Shown in pieces: positions 7,914 to 16,673 of a stretch of DNA of 64,000 nucleotides (position 1 is its first letter; each line of letters opens with the position of its first letter). The translations under genes were made by a program, and so were the position numbers. The notes beneath the pieces are model-generated. The model was not told the origin of the DNA, searched no databases, and saw only the letters and a program-made list of their open reading frames with translations. This DNA is from Rhodospira trueperi (GTDB lineage Bacteria; Pseudomonadota; Alphaproteobacteria; Rhodospirillales; Rhodospirillaceae). The DNA lies in NCBI RefSeq assembly GCF_900101965.1, contig NZ_FNAP01000005.1, positions 203,683-267,682 on the forward strand, given 5' to 3'.

Positions 7914-8504
7914 ATGAGCACGCCACTCGCCGTCGGCCAGATCCGCGGCTTTCGGGGTAATGTCACCACCCTGCAATGGATCAAGCCGGGCGCCGAGCGC
8001 ATGACGGAGCGCAGTCTCGGGTATCACACCGGGCGCTTGGCCAAGGGATACTGGGTCTTGCTGTTGAAGCAAGCCCTGAGCCCGGCCGACTTCCAGTTCT
8101 TCGGGACAACGTTGCGCTCCGGCGGGCGGGCGGGCCTTCCCGCCGCCACGGAGGCCGAGGATCAGGCGCGCCGAAGCGTTCATGAGTCGATCTTGGCCGA
8201 GCGCGGCGCGGGAGGCTACGCCGCCCTGCAAATGCACGTGCTGCGAAATATCGGTATCACCGGCCCCCAAAGGATCGCCAAGGTCCTTCCAACACTCCAG
8301 CATGTCGACACCATGGCGCCGTGTGATCAATACCCGATGGGGGGCGGTGGCTTGCAGTGGAATATCGTGAGGAACTGCAGTTTTCTGGTTGCGGTCCAGG
8401 TTACTGAGGACGGCAAGGCCATTACGCCGGGCTTCACGGTCAACCTGACAACCGGTGGCCTGGATGCTCGGACGAAGCTGCGTCGCTACATGGAAGGGGC
8501 CTGA
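7914..8504 (+). CDS. Hypothetical protein, 196 residues
   Basis: I do not recognise a family. The start is supported by GGGAG about ten bases upstream. The protein has no signal peptide or membrane helix, with a mixed alpha/beta composition and a glycine-rich QYPMGGGGLQWN segment near residue 145. Two cysteines (in APCDQYP and VRNCSFL) sit close together in the second half. It lies in the same direction as mepA with a 33-base gap, but nothing links it to murein. Codon use and GC look like its neighbours. Confidence 0.6.
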   Translation: MSTPLAVGQIRGFRGNVTTLQWIKPGAERMTERSLGYHTGRLAKGYWVLLLKQALSPADFQFFGTTLRSGGRAGLPAATEAEDQARRSVHESILAERGAGGYAALQMHVLRNIGITGPQRIAKVLPTLQHVDTMAPCDQYPMGGGGLQWNIVRNCSFLVAVQVTEDGKAITPGFTVNLTTGGLDARTKLRRYMEGA

Positions 8505-8537
8505 CTGCCTTCACGAAACCGAGGCGGAGGGCGAGCG

Positions 8538-9434
8538 ATGGCGGTTTTTTCAATCCGACGGGTTCTGGGTGTCTCGTTGGTCGTCGTGGCCATGGCGGTG
8601 TCGTCAGCGGAGGGGGCGGAGAGCCCCTGGTCCCGCCAGACCACCCCGGCGCCGGGGCCGGTCCGGGTCATCGGCGGCTACACCGAGGGCTGTATCGCCG
8701 GGGCGGTGGCGCTGCCGCTCGACGGTCCCGGGTATGCGGTGCTTCGGCCCCAGCGGCTGCGCTATTTCGGCCATCCGGAGTTGATCGCCGTGGTGCGCGA
8801 CCTGGGGGTGCGGGCGGCGTCGCAAGGCTGGGGCACGCTGATGGTGGGCGACCTGTCGCAGCCGCGCGGCGGCCCCATGAGCTACGGGCACGCCAGCCAC
8901 GAGGCCGGGCTGGACGTGGACATCTGGTTGCGTCTGTGGCCCTCCGGTCGGCCGTTCCCCGAGGCGGAACGGCGCGATCCCACCGAGGTGTCGATGGTCC
9001 GCCCCGGGGCCGAGACCGCCGACCCGTCGTTGTGGACGGCGGCGCACGCGGCCCTGATCCAGGTCGCCGCCCGCGATTCGCGGGTCGCCCGCCTGTTCGT
9101 CAATCCGGCTATCAAGGCGACGCTGTGCGCGGACTTTCCGCCGGGTGAGGACGGCAACGCGCGCTGGCTGCGCAAGGTGCGGCCCTGGTATGGCCATGAC
9201 GGCCACGTTCACATCCGTCTGCACTGCCCGTCAGACAGCCCGACCTGTGTTCCGCAGGACCCGCCGCCACCGGGATCGGGATGCGAGTCCGAGGGGTTCG
9301 CCTGGTGGTTCGAGCAAATCGCCGCGCGTCTCGCGGCACAGGCCCAGGCGCCGCGTGACACCGAAGCCACCCCTGTTGCACGTCCGCCGCAGTCGCTGCC
9401 GACCGCGTGCGAAGCCGTTCTGTCCGCTCGATAG
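8538..9434 (+). CDS. mepA: Penicillin-insensitive murein endopeptidase (MepA, M74)
   Basis: Periplasmic zinc peptidase of 298 residues that would cut D-Ala-meso-DAP (4-3) and possibly 3-3 cross-links in peptidoglycan. A signal peptide (VLGVSLVVVAMAVSSAEG) ends near residue 29. The LAS-type metal site is visible as SYGHASHEAGLDVDIW near residues 115-130, with the final HVHIRLHC near residue 225. The RPWYGHDGHVHIRLHCP block and the following CPSDSPTC are characteristic of MepA. The next gene is an L,D-transpeptidase, which makes 3-3 cross-links, so this pair may remodel the same bonds. Confidence 0.92.
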   Translation: MAVFSIRRVLGVSLVVVAMAVSSAEGAESPWSRQTTPAPGPVRVIGGYTEGCIAGAVALPLDGPGYAVLRPQRLRYFGHPELIAVVRDLGVRAASQGWGTLMVGDLSQPRGGPMSYGHASHEAGLDVDIWLRLWPSGRPFPEAERRDPTEVSMVRPGAETADPSLWTAAHAALIQVAARDSRVARLFVNPAIKATLCADFPPGEDGNARWLRKVRPWYGHDGHVHIRLHCPSDSPTCVPQDPPPPGSGCESEGFAWWFEQIAARLAAQAQAPRDTEATPVARPPQSLPTACEAVLSAR

Positions 9435-9534
9435 TTTCAGGGCCCGACGCTATATCTATCCCCTATGGGATCCTGGGCGCGGGGTAGGTCCGGCCGAGGG
9501 GTGTCGGGGTGTCTGGTCTGGGGGCGAGCGCGGC

Positions 9535-11244
9535 ATGACGGCAACACGAAACGGGCGGCAACGGGCCGCGGCGGTGAACGGGATCCGGGCGGCGATACGG
9601 GCCTTGATGGTGTGCGCGGGGCTGCTGGGCGTGGTTCTGGTTGTCTCTGCATGCCAGACCATCGCGCCGGGCGGGCCATTGCCGGCAACGGGCAGCAGCG
9701 ACGCGGCCACCACCGTGAGCCGGGCGGATGCCGAGGCGGCGGCGGCCCTGCGTCAGGTGATTGAGGCGGAGCCGGCCGTTCTCGCGCCGCAGACGGCGTT
9801 CGCGCGCGCCTTCTATGAGCGGCGCCAGTTCCGGCCGGCCTGGACCACGCCTATAGGACTTGATGAGCGGGGCCGGCAGGTGCAGGCGGTGCTGGAGACG
9901 GCCTGGGCCGATGGTCTGGGCAGCGTGGCGGTGCCCGTCGCGGCGGAGTCAGGGGAGGGGCCGCTGGACGCGGTCACGCGGGCGCGCCGCGACGCAAGCT
10001 TGACGGCGGCCCTGGCCGACTACGTTCATTCCGCCTTGCCGCTGCGGCCGGTCTGGGCGCCTCCCATCGCCGAGGGCGTGCTGGGCGCGCTGGAGGCCAT
10101 CGCCGCCGATGATCCTTCGGCCACCCGGCCCGGCCGCCTGTTCAGACTGGTCAGCGAGGATGACCGGCACGCCCGCCTGCGCCGTGGTCTGTTGCGCTAT
10201 CACGCGCTCGCCGACGCGGGCGGGTGGCCGCTGATCGAGGCCGATGGCCCGAAGCTGGAGCCGGGTGATCGGCATGGCGACATTCTGGTGGTGCGGGCGC
10301 GGCTGCGGGCCACGGGGGACCTGTCCGGGGGGCCGGTGCCGGCCGATCCCGAGCGCATCGATCCCGATCTGGCGGCGGCCATTGAACGATTCCAGGCGCG
10401 CCACGGATTGACGGTGGACGGAATCCTGGGGCCGCGCACGCGGGCCGCCCTGGCCGTGTCGGCCGAGGACCGCGTGCGTCAGATGGCGCTCAATCTGCGT
10501 CGGCTGAGTCAGATGCCGCCGCCGCCGGGCGGCCGGTCGGTCGAGGTCAATATTGCCGGGGCCGTCCTGGAGGGGCGGGAGGACGGCGTAACCATCTTCC
10601 GCACCGACGTCATCGTCGGCATGGAGGACCGGCCGACGCCGCGTCTGCGCAGCGCCATCAACACCCTGGTTCTGAACCCGACCTGGACCGTGCCCACCAG
10701 CATCGCCAGCGAGGACCTGCTGCCCAAGCTGCGCGACGATCCAGAGTACCTGACCCGCAACAGTTTCCAGGTGTTCGACGGCTGGACCCGGGAGTCGGAG
10801 GAACTGGATCCGGCGACCATCGACTGGCATTCGGAGGATCTGGATATCCGGGGCTTGCGGCTACGTCAGAGGCCGGGCGCGAGCAACGCGCTCGGGGCCA
10901 TCAAGTTCATGTTTCCCAATGACCACGATGTCTATCTGCACAGCACGCCCAGCCGGGGGTTGTTCGCGCGGTCGGAGCGGACGTTCAGTTCCGGGTGTGT
11001 GCGGGTGCGCGATCCTATTGATCTCGCCACGTTCGTGATGAACGAGCCCGAAGCATGGAACCCGGAGACGTTCAAGGGACGGATGGCGAGCGGCCAGACG
11101 CGGTCTGTGCATCCCGGGCAGTCGGTGCCGGTGGCTCTGGTGTATTTCACCGCCTGGGTGGACGAGGCCGGGACCGTGCAGTTCCGCCGCGACGTGTACG
11201 GCCATGACGCCCGGGACATGGCGATGATGGCGCGGTCGATGTGA
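9535..11244 (+). CDS. L,D-transpeptidase, YcbB/LdtD type, predicted lipoprotein
   Basis: Protein of 569 residues. A hydrophobic N-terminal segment ends in VSACQT, a plausible lipobox, so it is probably a lipoprotein facing the periplasm. The order is an N-terminal scaffold domain (about residues 70-270), a peptidoglycan-binding motif (IERFQARHGLTVDGILGPRT, near residue 285) and the YkuD catalytic domain with YLHSTPS and SSGCVRVRDP near residue 485, containing the catalytic cysteine. It would form 3-3 cross-links between meso-DAP residues. The frame is open far upstream through mepA, but the ATG at 9535 fits the lipoprotein signal. It ends 26 bases before the convergent higA. Confidence 0.9.
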   Translation: MTATRNGRQRAAAVNGIRAAIRALMVCAGLLGVVLVVSACQTIAPGGPLPATGSSDAATTVSRADAEAAAALRQVIEAEPAVLAPQTAFARAFYERRQFRPAWTTPIGLDERGRQVQAVLETAWADGLGSVAVPVAAESGEGPLDAVTRARRDASLTAALADYVHSALPLRPVWAPPIAEGVLGALEAIAADDPSATRPGRLFRLVSEDDRHARLRRGLLRYHALADAGGWPLIEADGPKLEPGDRHGDILVVRARLRATGDLSGGPVPADPERIDPDLAAAIERFQARHGLTVDGILGPRTRAALAVSAEDRVRQMALNLRRLSQMPPPPGGRSVEVNIAGAVLEGREDGVTIFRTDVIVGMEDRPTPRLRSAINTLVLNPTWTVPTSIASEDLLPKLRDDPEYLTRNSFQVFDGWTRESEELDPATIDWHSEDLDIRGLRLRQRPGASNALGAIKFMFPNDHDVYLHSTPSRGLFARSERTFSSGCVRVRDPIDLATFVMNEPEAWNPETFKGRMASGQTRSVHPGQSVPVALVYFTAWVDEAGTVQFRRDVYGHDARDMAMMARSM

Positions 11245-11255
11245 GGCCGGCTTCG

Positions 11256-11285
11256 TCAAGCGACGCGGGGTCAAGCGACGCGGGG
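11256..11285. repeat. 15-bp perfect tandem duplication at the end of higA
   Basis: TCAAGCGACGCGGGG occurs twice head to tail (11256-11270 and 11271-11285). The second copy contains the higA stop codon, and the first copy repeats it in frame. Confidence 0.9.
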
Positions 11286-11624
11286 GCGGACGTCCTGTTC
11301 GATTTGGGGGCGGACGGTGCGGTCGGCGACTTCAAGGTCATGGCGCGTCTGCAGGTTGATCCAGAACACGGCCGTGGTGCCAAAATACCGGGCCAGCCGA
11401 AGGGCGGTGTCCGTCGAGATGCCGCGCCGCCCCCGGACAATGTCGTTGGCCCGGGACCGGGGGATCCTCAGCGCCTTCGCCAGTTCATAGGCGCTCAGGC
11501 CCAACGGCTCCAGGAACTCGGATCGCAGCACGTCGCCGGGATGCACGGGCGGCAAACGGTCGTTCGATGCCACGTCAGAGAGGTCAACCCGGCCGCGATC
11601 CAGGTCTTCACGGCGAATGGTCAT
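11271..11624 (-). CDS. higA: HigA-family antitoxin (XRE HTH)
   Basis: Protein of 117 residues. The core from about residue 25 (PPVHPGDVLRSEFLEPLGLS) through the helix-turn-helix (YELAKALRIPRSRANDIVRGRRGIS) to FWINLQTRHDLEVA is the standard HigA/VapI antitoxin. It should bind HigB and repress its own promoter. The start is backed by AGGAGGAGG about eight bases upstream. It follows higB by 19 bases, the inverted toxin-first order usual for hig modules. About 24 extra N-terminal residues precede the conserved core. The stop codon lies inside a 15-bp tandem duplication. Confidence 0.92.
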   Translation of the reverse strand: MTIRREDLDRGRVDLSDVASNDRLPPVHPGDVLRSEFLEPLGLSAYELAKALRIPRSRANDIVRGRRGISTDTALRLARYFGTTAVFWINLQTRHDLEVADRTVRPQIEQDVRPRVA

Positions 11625-11643
11625 CTGCGGTCCTCCTCCTTAG

Positions 11644-11925
11644 TCAGTGGTAGTCCACGAGTTCGACATCCCAGGCTTCGCCATTCCGCCACACGAAGCA
11701 GATACGCCATTGATTGTTAACGCGAATGCTGTGCTGGCCCTTGCGATCACCCTTCAGAACCTCCAGTCGGTTGCCGGGCGGCCTGCAAAGGTCATCAAGG
11801 GCTGCGGCCGCATCGACGAGCATCAATTTCAGCCGTGCCCGCGTCTGCACATCGGCAGGCAGAGTTCTCACGGATCGGCCGGCGAACAACGCCGCCGAGC
11901 GTTTATCTGCAAAAGTCCGGATCAC
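11644..11925 (-). CDS. higB: HigB-family toxin (RelE superfamily mRNA interferase)
   Basis: Protein of 93 residues with the HigB/RelE fold: an N-terminal helix pair, then LEVLKGDRKGQHSIRVNNQWRICFVW, the conserved basic core, and VELVDYH at the C-terminus. Toxins of this family cleave mRNA on the ribosome. The start is GTG at 11925, and an inverted repeat lies just upstream. It is encoded before the antitoxin, with 19 bases between. It sits 33 bases downstream of the nucleotidase gene on the same strand, so some read-through is possible. Confidence 0.92.
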   Translation of the reverse strand: MIRTFADKRSAALFAGRSVRTLPADVQTRARLKLMLVDAAAALDDLCRPPGNRLEVLKGDRKGQHSIRVNNQWRICFVWRNGEAWDVELVDYH

Positions 11926-11934
11926 ATCTGCGAG

Positions 11935-11953
11935 CGTACCGCCAAACGGTACG
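11935..11953 (-). promoter_or_regulatory. Candidate HigA operator
   Basis: Inverted repeat CGTACC-N7-GGTACG centred about 19 bases upstream of the higB start, in the only non-coding space before the module. Its position is where HigA-type antitoxins usually bind to autoregulate; binding is inferred. Confidence 0.5.
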
Positions 11954-11958
11954 TCGAG

Positions 11959-12654
11959 TCAAACGCGCCGCCCCGCCACCACCGCCTCCAGCCAAGCGGT
12001 GAGGTCATCGGTGATGTGCTGGCAGTGGTGCCAGTCGGCGTCGGGGTCGAAGCTCCAGTGCGTCGGGTCGCGCACCAGCACCGTGGTCATGCCCAGGGCA
12101 TGGGCCGGGAGCAGGTTCTTCAGGCTGTCCTCGACCATGGCGGCGGCGCGGGCGTCTAGCCCGAACCGCCTCAACATGGCGTCATAGGTCTCGGGGTGCG
12201 GCTTGGGCACGAACAGTCCGGCCTCGATGTCGAACACGGCCTCAACGTGATCGGCGATGCCGACGCGCTCCAACACCTGCTCCGCGTGTTTGAGCGATCC
12301 GTTGGTGAACACCACCTTGCGGCCCTCCAGCCCGGCCAGCGCGGCGGCCAGACGTGGCGCCGACGGGATCACGGTGTGGTCGATGTCGTGCACGTAGTCC
12401 ATGAAGAGGTGCGGATCCATGCCGTGCTCGACCATCAGGCCGCGCATCGACGTGCCGTACCGGTGATAGTACTGCTTCTGAACAACGAACGCCTCGTCCT
12501 CCGGCAGGTCCAGGAAATCGGCGATGAAGCGCTTCATGCGTGCGTCCATTTGGGCGAACACCTGGGCGCTGGCCGGATAGAGCGTGTTGTCCAGGTCGAA
12601 GACCCAGTGTTCGACGTGGCGCAGGCCGCAGGTCGGAACGGGTGTGGGGGTCAT
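11959..12654 (-). CDS. HAD-family pyrimidine 5'-nucleotidase
   Basis: Cytoplasmic HAD phosphatase of 231 residues. Motif I is VFDLDNTLYP (nucleophile and acid Asp), motif II VVFTNGS, motif III lysine in VPKPHPETYD, and motif IV MVEDSLKNL. This set, with YHRYGTSMRGL in the cap, matches the SDT1/YjjG-like pyrimidine 5'-nucleotidase group found in alphaproteobacteria. It would dephosphorylate pyrimidine nucleotides, though substrate range in the group is broad. A GTG at 12702 would add 16 proline-rich residues; the ATG at 12654 fits homologues better. Confidence 0.85.
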   Translation of the reverse strand: MTPTPVPTCGLRHVEHWVFDLDNTLYPASAQVFAQMDARMKRFIADFLDLPEDEAFVVQKQYYHRYGTSMRGLMVEHGMDPHLFMDYVHDIDHTVIPSAPRLAAALAGLEGRKVVFTNGSLKHAEQVLERVGIADHVEAVFDIEAGLFVPKPHPETYDAMLRRFGLDARAAAMVEDSLKNLLPAHALGMTTVLVRDPTHWSFDPDADWHHCQHITDDLTAWLEAVVAGRRV

Positions 12655-13185
12655 GCGGAACGGCCCTGGAGACTTCGGAAACGCGGGCGGAGCGGCCGGC
12701 ACTATGCGAACGCCACGCCGGACAGGTCAACCCGCCGCTCGGGTGGCGGCGCCAGAAAAAAAGGACGTCCGACCATGGCCGAACGTCCCACACAAGTGAA
12801 TCCAGGTAAGGGATAGGGAGAACACCGCTCGACATGTCGAGCGATCAGCAGGGGCCGCCATCCACCGCGGCCGCGACCCGATCCGACCAGTATCGGGGCC
12901 ATGTCGGTAAGAACACCGCGTCATTGCATCTCCAGACGCTCCGACCAAGCGGCCTTCCGCACCGATCACGTTATGCGGCCAACGTTACCGTTTTGCGACG
13001 CAAAAAACAGGTGGGCATCGGAGTGTCATCCGTTGTTGACATTGGCGGCGCGAAAGGCGGAGGCCTGCTTGGTTCCTTGGAAGGGTCGGTGCCGAAAGCG
13101 CGGGCTTTCCAGCGGCTTGCGCGCGGGCCTGGCGTTGCCACATCAGACCGTGAGGAGTCTCTCGGTTTTAGGGAAGGGGGCTGTT
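12655..13185. other. 530-base gap: minus-strand terminator and palindromes, no convincing gene
   Basis: Short frames here show arginine-rich translations with no recognisable domain. The gap does hold a strong minus-strand terminator (12756-12788), an 18-base perfect palindrome at 12826-12843, and TTTTGCG-A-CGCAAAA at about 12991-13005. Together these suggest a non-coding RNA on the minus strand, plus the promoter of the plus-strand sugar dehydrogenase gene. I could not match it to 6S RNA, SRP RNA, RNase P or tmRNA by their known core motifs. Confidence 0.5.
12756..12788 (-). terminator. Strong intrinsic terminator, minus strand, without an assigned gene
   Basis: On the minus strand an 11-base-pair stem (with two G-T pairs) closed by a CATG loop is followed directly by seven T. 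It lies upstream of the nucleotidase gene and downstream of no known minus-strand gene. Confidence 0.8.
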
Positions 13186-14382
13186 ATGACGTCTCTGAAT
13201 CGCCGGAAGGCCCGCGGTCTCGCGCGCCGATGGACCGGTGCCGGTTTGGTGCGGGGCATCAGTTTGGCCGCGCTGATTGCTGCCTCGCAGCTCGGGTTGG
13301 CGGTGCGGGCCGACGCGCAAGGTGTGATCCAGTCTCAAGAGCATGACTTCCGGCTGGAGGTGCTGACCGACCGTCTGTCCTACCCCTGGGCCATGGCTTT
13401 CCTGCCGGACGGCGCGGCCCTGGTGACGGAACGGGGCGGGGCCCTGCGGCTGTGGCGGGACGGTGACCTCGACGATCGCCCGATCAACGGGGTGCCGGAG
13501 GTCTGGGCGTCCGGTCAGGGCGGCCTGCTGGATGTTCTGGTTCACCCGGATTTCGACCAGACCGGTTGGATCTATCTCTCGCTGTCGCATCCGGACGGTT
13601 GGGGGCGGGCGCATACCCGGGTGGTGCGCGCGGTGTTCGACCGCGAGGCCCATGCCCTGCGTGACGTCACGGTGATCGTGGATGCCCTGCCGCCGGGACG
13701 GGGCGGGCGCCATTTCGGGTCACGGCTGGCCATCGGTGGCGACGGCATGCTCTACATCACGACGGGCGAGCGCGGCGACCGTCCGCGCGCCCAGGACCTG
13801 ACGGATCTGGCCGGCAAGGTGCTGCGGCTGCGCCCGGACGGGACGATCCCCGCCGACAATCCGTTCGTGGGGCGGGACGATGCCCGGCCCGAGGTTTTCG
13901 CCTACGGCACACGCAACGGCCAGGGCATGGACGTTCATCCCGAGACCGGCGCCGTCTGGTTCCACGAACACGGCCCGCGCGGGGGTGATGAACTGAACAT
14001 CGTCCGGGCGGGGGTCAACTACGGCTGGCCGGTCATCACCTACGGCATGAACTACAACGGCACGCCGATGGGCGAAGGCACGCACAAGCCGGGCATGGAA
14101 CAGCCCGTGCATTACTGGGATCCCTCCATCGCCCCGTCCGGGATGGCGATCTATGACGGCGATGCCTTTCCGAATTGGCGCGGGGATATCTTCGTGGGTG
14201 CGCTGAAATTTCAACTCATCGCCCGGCTGGAAATGGACGGCGACCGGGTGGTCCGCGAGGAACGCTTGCTGGAGCATAGCCTGGGGCGGATCCGTGCGCT
14301 GGAGGTCGGCCCGGACGGTGCCCTGTACATCCTGACCGACGCGGCGGACGGCCGGCTCGCGCGCCTGATGCCCGCGCGCTGA
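13186..14382 (+). CDS. PQQ-dependent aldose sugar dehydrogenase-like protein
   Basis: Exported six-bladed beta-propeller of 398 residues. A long basic N-terminus leads into a hydrophobic helix (ISLAALIAASQLGLAVRADA), a signal peptide ending near residue 47. The family pattern is clear: LSYPWAMAFLPDG near the start, RHFGSRLAIGGDGMLYITTGERGD in the middle, FAYGTRNGQGM, HEHGPRGGDELN and GVNYGWPVITYGMNY. These are hallmarks of GSDH/YliI-type aldose dehydrogenases, which use PQQ to oxidise sugars in the periplasm. No PQQ synthesis gene is in view, so cofactor supply is unknown. GGGAAGGGGG precedes the ATG at 13186; much longer N-terminal forms are unlikely. Confidence 0.88.
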   Translation: MTSLNRRKARGLARRWTGAGLVRGISLAALIAASQLGLAVRADAQGVIQSQEHDFRLEVLTDRLSYPWAMAFLPDGAALVTERGGALRLWRDGDLDDRPINGVPEVWASGQGGLLDVLVHPDFDQTGWIYLSLSHPDGWGRAHTRVVRAVFDREAHALRDVTVIVDALPPGRGGRHFGSRLAIGGDGMLYITTGERGDRPRAQDLTDLAGKVLRLRPDGTIPADNPFVGRDDARPEVFAYGTRNGQGMDVHPETGAVWFHEHGPRGGDELNIVRAGVNYGWPVITYGMNYNGTPMGEGTHKPGMEQPVHYWDPSIAPSGMAIYDGDAFPNWRGDIFVGALKFQLIARLEMDGDRVVREERLLEHSLGRIRALEVGPDGALYILTDAADGRLARLMPAR

Positions 14383-14552
14383 AGGTGTGTCCGGGCTGTT
14401 GGACATCATTGTCTGGCCCAACGGCGTTCGGCTCCGTATACTCCAAAAAATAGAGCGGTGTTGGCGATCAGGAGGTCGCTTGATCCGCGTGGACACAGGT
14501 TTCGTGCAGGATCGGACGAAGCAGGGTATCGCGACGGGCAGGGTTGGGTCCG

Positions 14553-16664
14553 ATGGGGGATGCTGCTGAAGAGCCGGCCGGAACGGGCCGGGAGGGGGCG
14601 CGCCTGGGAGTGGCCCCCCGCGTTGAACGCTTCGATTGGGATCCGTCGTGGCGCAACGATGCCGCTTTGTTCGTGATCCTCGCCGTTTTGGGAACCGTCG
14701 CCAGCTACATTAACGTCAACATTCCCCACACCGAAGTCTATTTCGACGTGCGGTATGCCTTCGGCTATCTGGGCTTCGCGGTGCTGCGGCGCTGGTGGCT
14801 GGCGCTGGCGCTGGGCCTTCTGCTGGCATCGGTCGGGCCGCACAAGGTCCCGCTCCTGACGGCCTTTCTGGCCAATCTGGTGTACGTCCTGCCCATCTTG
14901 GTGACCATCAGGCTAGTTCACGGGCATCTTCTGGAACGCCCGCGCTCGCTGTTGGCCTATGGGGCCGGCTTCATGGTCCTGATCCTGGCCTGTTATCAGG
15001 TCTTCATGATGCCGGTGATCGGGCTGGTGCTGGCCTGGCTGCGCGACGCGCCCTTGTGGGCTGGGATGGTCGAGTTCTGGAGCGCGCAGCCGTGCCTGGT
15101 CGAGTCGGTCATGGTCGGTGTCATTGCCACCGCCGGAGCGATGGTTCTGCGCGGCTATCGGGAGATCGCCCACCGCGAGCACGAACTCGACGTGCTGCAG
15201 GAATCCATCGGTGAGGCGGTCGTGGCCACCGACACGGCGGGTCGGGTCACAAGGATGAACCCTCAGGCCGCGATGTTGACAGGCTGGCGCCCGGCGGACG
15301 CCTCCGGGCGGGCGCTTGTCGAGATCATGACGCTGGTCAACAGCCATACCGGTGCGCGCGTTGAGTCCCCCGTCGCCAAGGTGTTGGCGGCGGGACGCAC
15401 CGTCGGTCTCGCCAACCATACAACGCTGATCTCGCGAGATGGCGTGCATCGTCAGATCGCCGACAGCGCGGCGCCGATCCGGGATACCGACGGTGAGTTG
15501 CTGGGCGTCGTGATGGTGTTCCGGGATGTCAGCGATGAGTACGCCGCGCGCGAGGCCCTTGAGGAGAGCAATCGGCAACTGGATCTGGCGATCGAGTCCG
15601 CCGGTTTGGGCATCTGGGACTGGGACGCCAAGAGCGGACAGGTGCAACTGCGCGGCTGGCAGGCGCGTCTGTTCGGGTTTCCCGTGGACGTACCCCATGT
15701 CCCGGTGGAGGTGTTCCAGGAGCGGGTGCATCCCGAGGACTGGGAGGCGACATGGGCGCTGGCGCTGCAGTCTCGCGATGCCGGAATCGGCTTCGACTGC
15801 ACGTTTCGCGTCATCCGTCCGGACGAGACCATGATTTGGGTGCGGACGCTCGGCAAGGCGATCCACGACGATCACGGACACATCGTGCGGGTGATCGGGA
15901 CCGCCCAGGACATCACAAACGTCAAGACCGCCCAGGATCAGTTGCGCGATAGCGTGAACGCCCTGACGCGGTCGAACACGGAACTGGAACGGTTCGCCTA
16001 CATCGCCTCGCACGATTTGCAGGAACCGATCCGCAACATGGTGGCCTATTCGCAGCTTCTCGGGCAGCGTTACGGAGACCGGCTCGACGGTGACGGCCGC
16101 ACGTTCCTGGCGTTCATCGAGGACGGCGCCAAGCGCATGCAGGCCCTGGTTCTCGACCTTCTCGACTACTCCCGGGTTTCCAATCGGCAGCGGCCGTTTA
16201 CCAAGGTGGACATGGCGGACGTGATGGTTGCCGCTCGGAGCAATCTGGCCGAACAGATCGCCGCCGCCGGGGTGCACGTCAGCGTCGGCCCAATGCCCAT
16301 GGTGCGGGGCGACTTCGTCCAGCTTGTCTCGCTGATGCAAAACCTGATCGGCAACGCGGTTAAGTTCCGGACCCCGGGGCGGAGGCCGGAGGTCTCTGTC
16401 TCGGCGCGCGAGACGCCGGAGCATCATGTCATTGAGGTGCGCGACAACGGTATTGGCATCGCGCCCGAACATGCCCAGCGGATCTTCGAGATTTTTCGGC
16501 GTCTGCACACCGTTCATGAGTATCCCGGGACCGGCGTCGGTCTGGCGCTGGCCAAGCGCATCGCGGAGTGCCACGGTGGTGAACTGTCCTTTGACAGCAC
16601 GCCGGGCGAGGGGAGTTGCTTCCGCGTCGCGCTGCCGCGTCAGGACGATGGCGACACGCATTGA
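14553..16664 (+). CDS. Sensor histidine kinase, multi-helix membrane domain plus two PAS domains
   Basis: Protein of 703 residues. Residues about 30-205 contain several membrane helices, an integral sensory region of unclassified type. A first PAS domain (about 215-330) opens with LQESIGEAVVATDTAGRVTRMN, and a second PAS_3-like domain (about 345-455) contains AIESAGLGIWDWDAKSG and ends in IGTAQDITNVK. The phospho-acceptor block is FAYIASHDLQEPIRNM (His near residue 485). The ATPase domain has NLIGNAVKF, DNGIGIAPEH and GTGVGLALAKRI. The FAYIASHDLQEP class is common in bacteriophytochrome-like kinases and lone PAS kinases. No response regulator is adjacent. TTG at 14544 is an alternative start. 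Confidence 0.88.
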   Translation: MGDAAEEPAGTGREGARLGVAPRVERFDWDPSWRNDAALFVILAVLGTVASYINVNIPHTEVYFDVRYAFGYLGFAVLRRWWLALALGLLLASVGPHKVPLLTAFLANLVYVLPILVTIRLVHGHLLERPRSLLAYGAGFMVLILACYQVFMMPVIGLVLAWLRDAPLWAGMVEFWSAQPCLVESVMVGVIATAGAMVLRGYREIAHREHELDVLQESIGEAVVATDTAGRVTRMNPQAAMLTGWRPADASGRALVEIMTLVNSHTGARVESPVAKVLAAGRTVGLANHTTLISRDGVHRQIADSAAPIRDTDGELLGVVMVFRDVSDEYAAREALEESNRQLDLAIESAGLGIWDWDAKSGQVQLRGWQARLFGFPVDVPHVPVEVFQERVHPEDWEATWALALQSRDAGIGFDCTFRVIRPDETMIWVRTLGKAIHDDHGHIVRVIGTAQDITNVKTAQDQLRDSVNALTRSNTELERFAYIASHDLQEPIRNMVAYSQLLGQRYGDRLDGDGRTFLAFIEDGAKRMQALVLDLLDYSRVSNRQRPFTKVDMADVMVAARSNLAEQIAAAGVHVSVGPMPMVRGDFVQLVSLMQNLIGNAVKFRTPGRRPEVSVSARETPEHHVIEVRDNGIGIAPEHAQRIFEIFRRLHTVHEYPGTGVGLALAKRIAECHGGELSFDSTPGEGSCFRVALPRQDDGDTH

Positions 16665-16673
16665 CGGGCGGGA

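Noticed and set aside
12757..13020. 6S RNA, SRP RNA, RNase P or tmRNA on the minus strand before the orphan terminator
   Set aside because: The core motifs of these RNAs (GGAAGCAGC-type SRP loop, RNase P GAGGAAAGTC, tmRNA acceptor end, 6S closing stem) are not present.
12901..13185. 95-residue N-terminal extension of the sugar dehydrogenase
   Set aside because: The ATG at 13186 has a good ribosome-binding site and gives a proper signal peptide; the extension is not protein-like.
14913..16661. Long minus-strand frame of 582 codons opposite the histidine kinase
   Set aside because: Its translation is rich in His, Gln, Arg and Asp with no domain, typical of an antisense frame in GC-rich DNA. 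The plus strand has a complete kinase.
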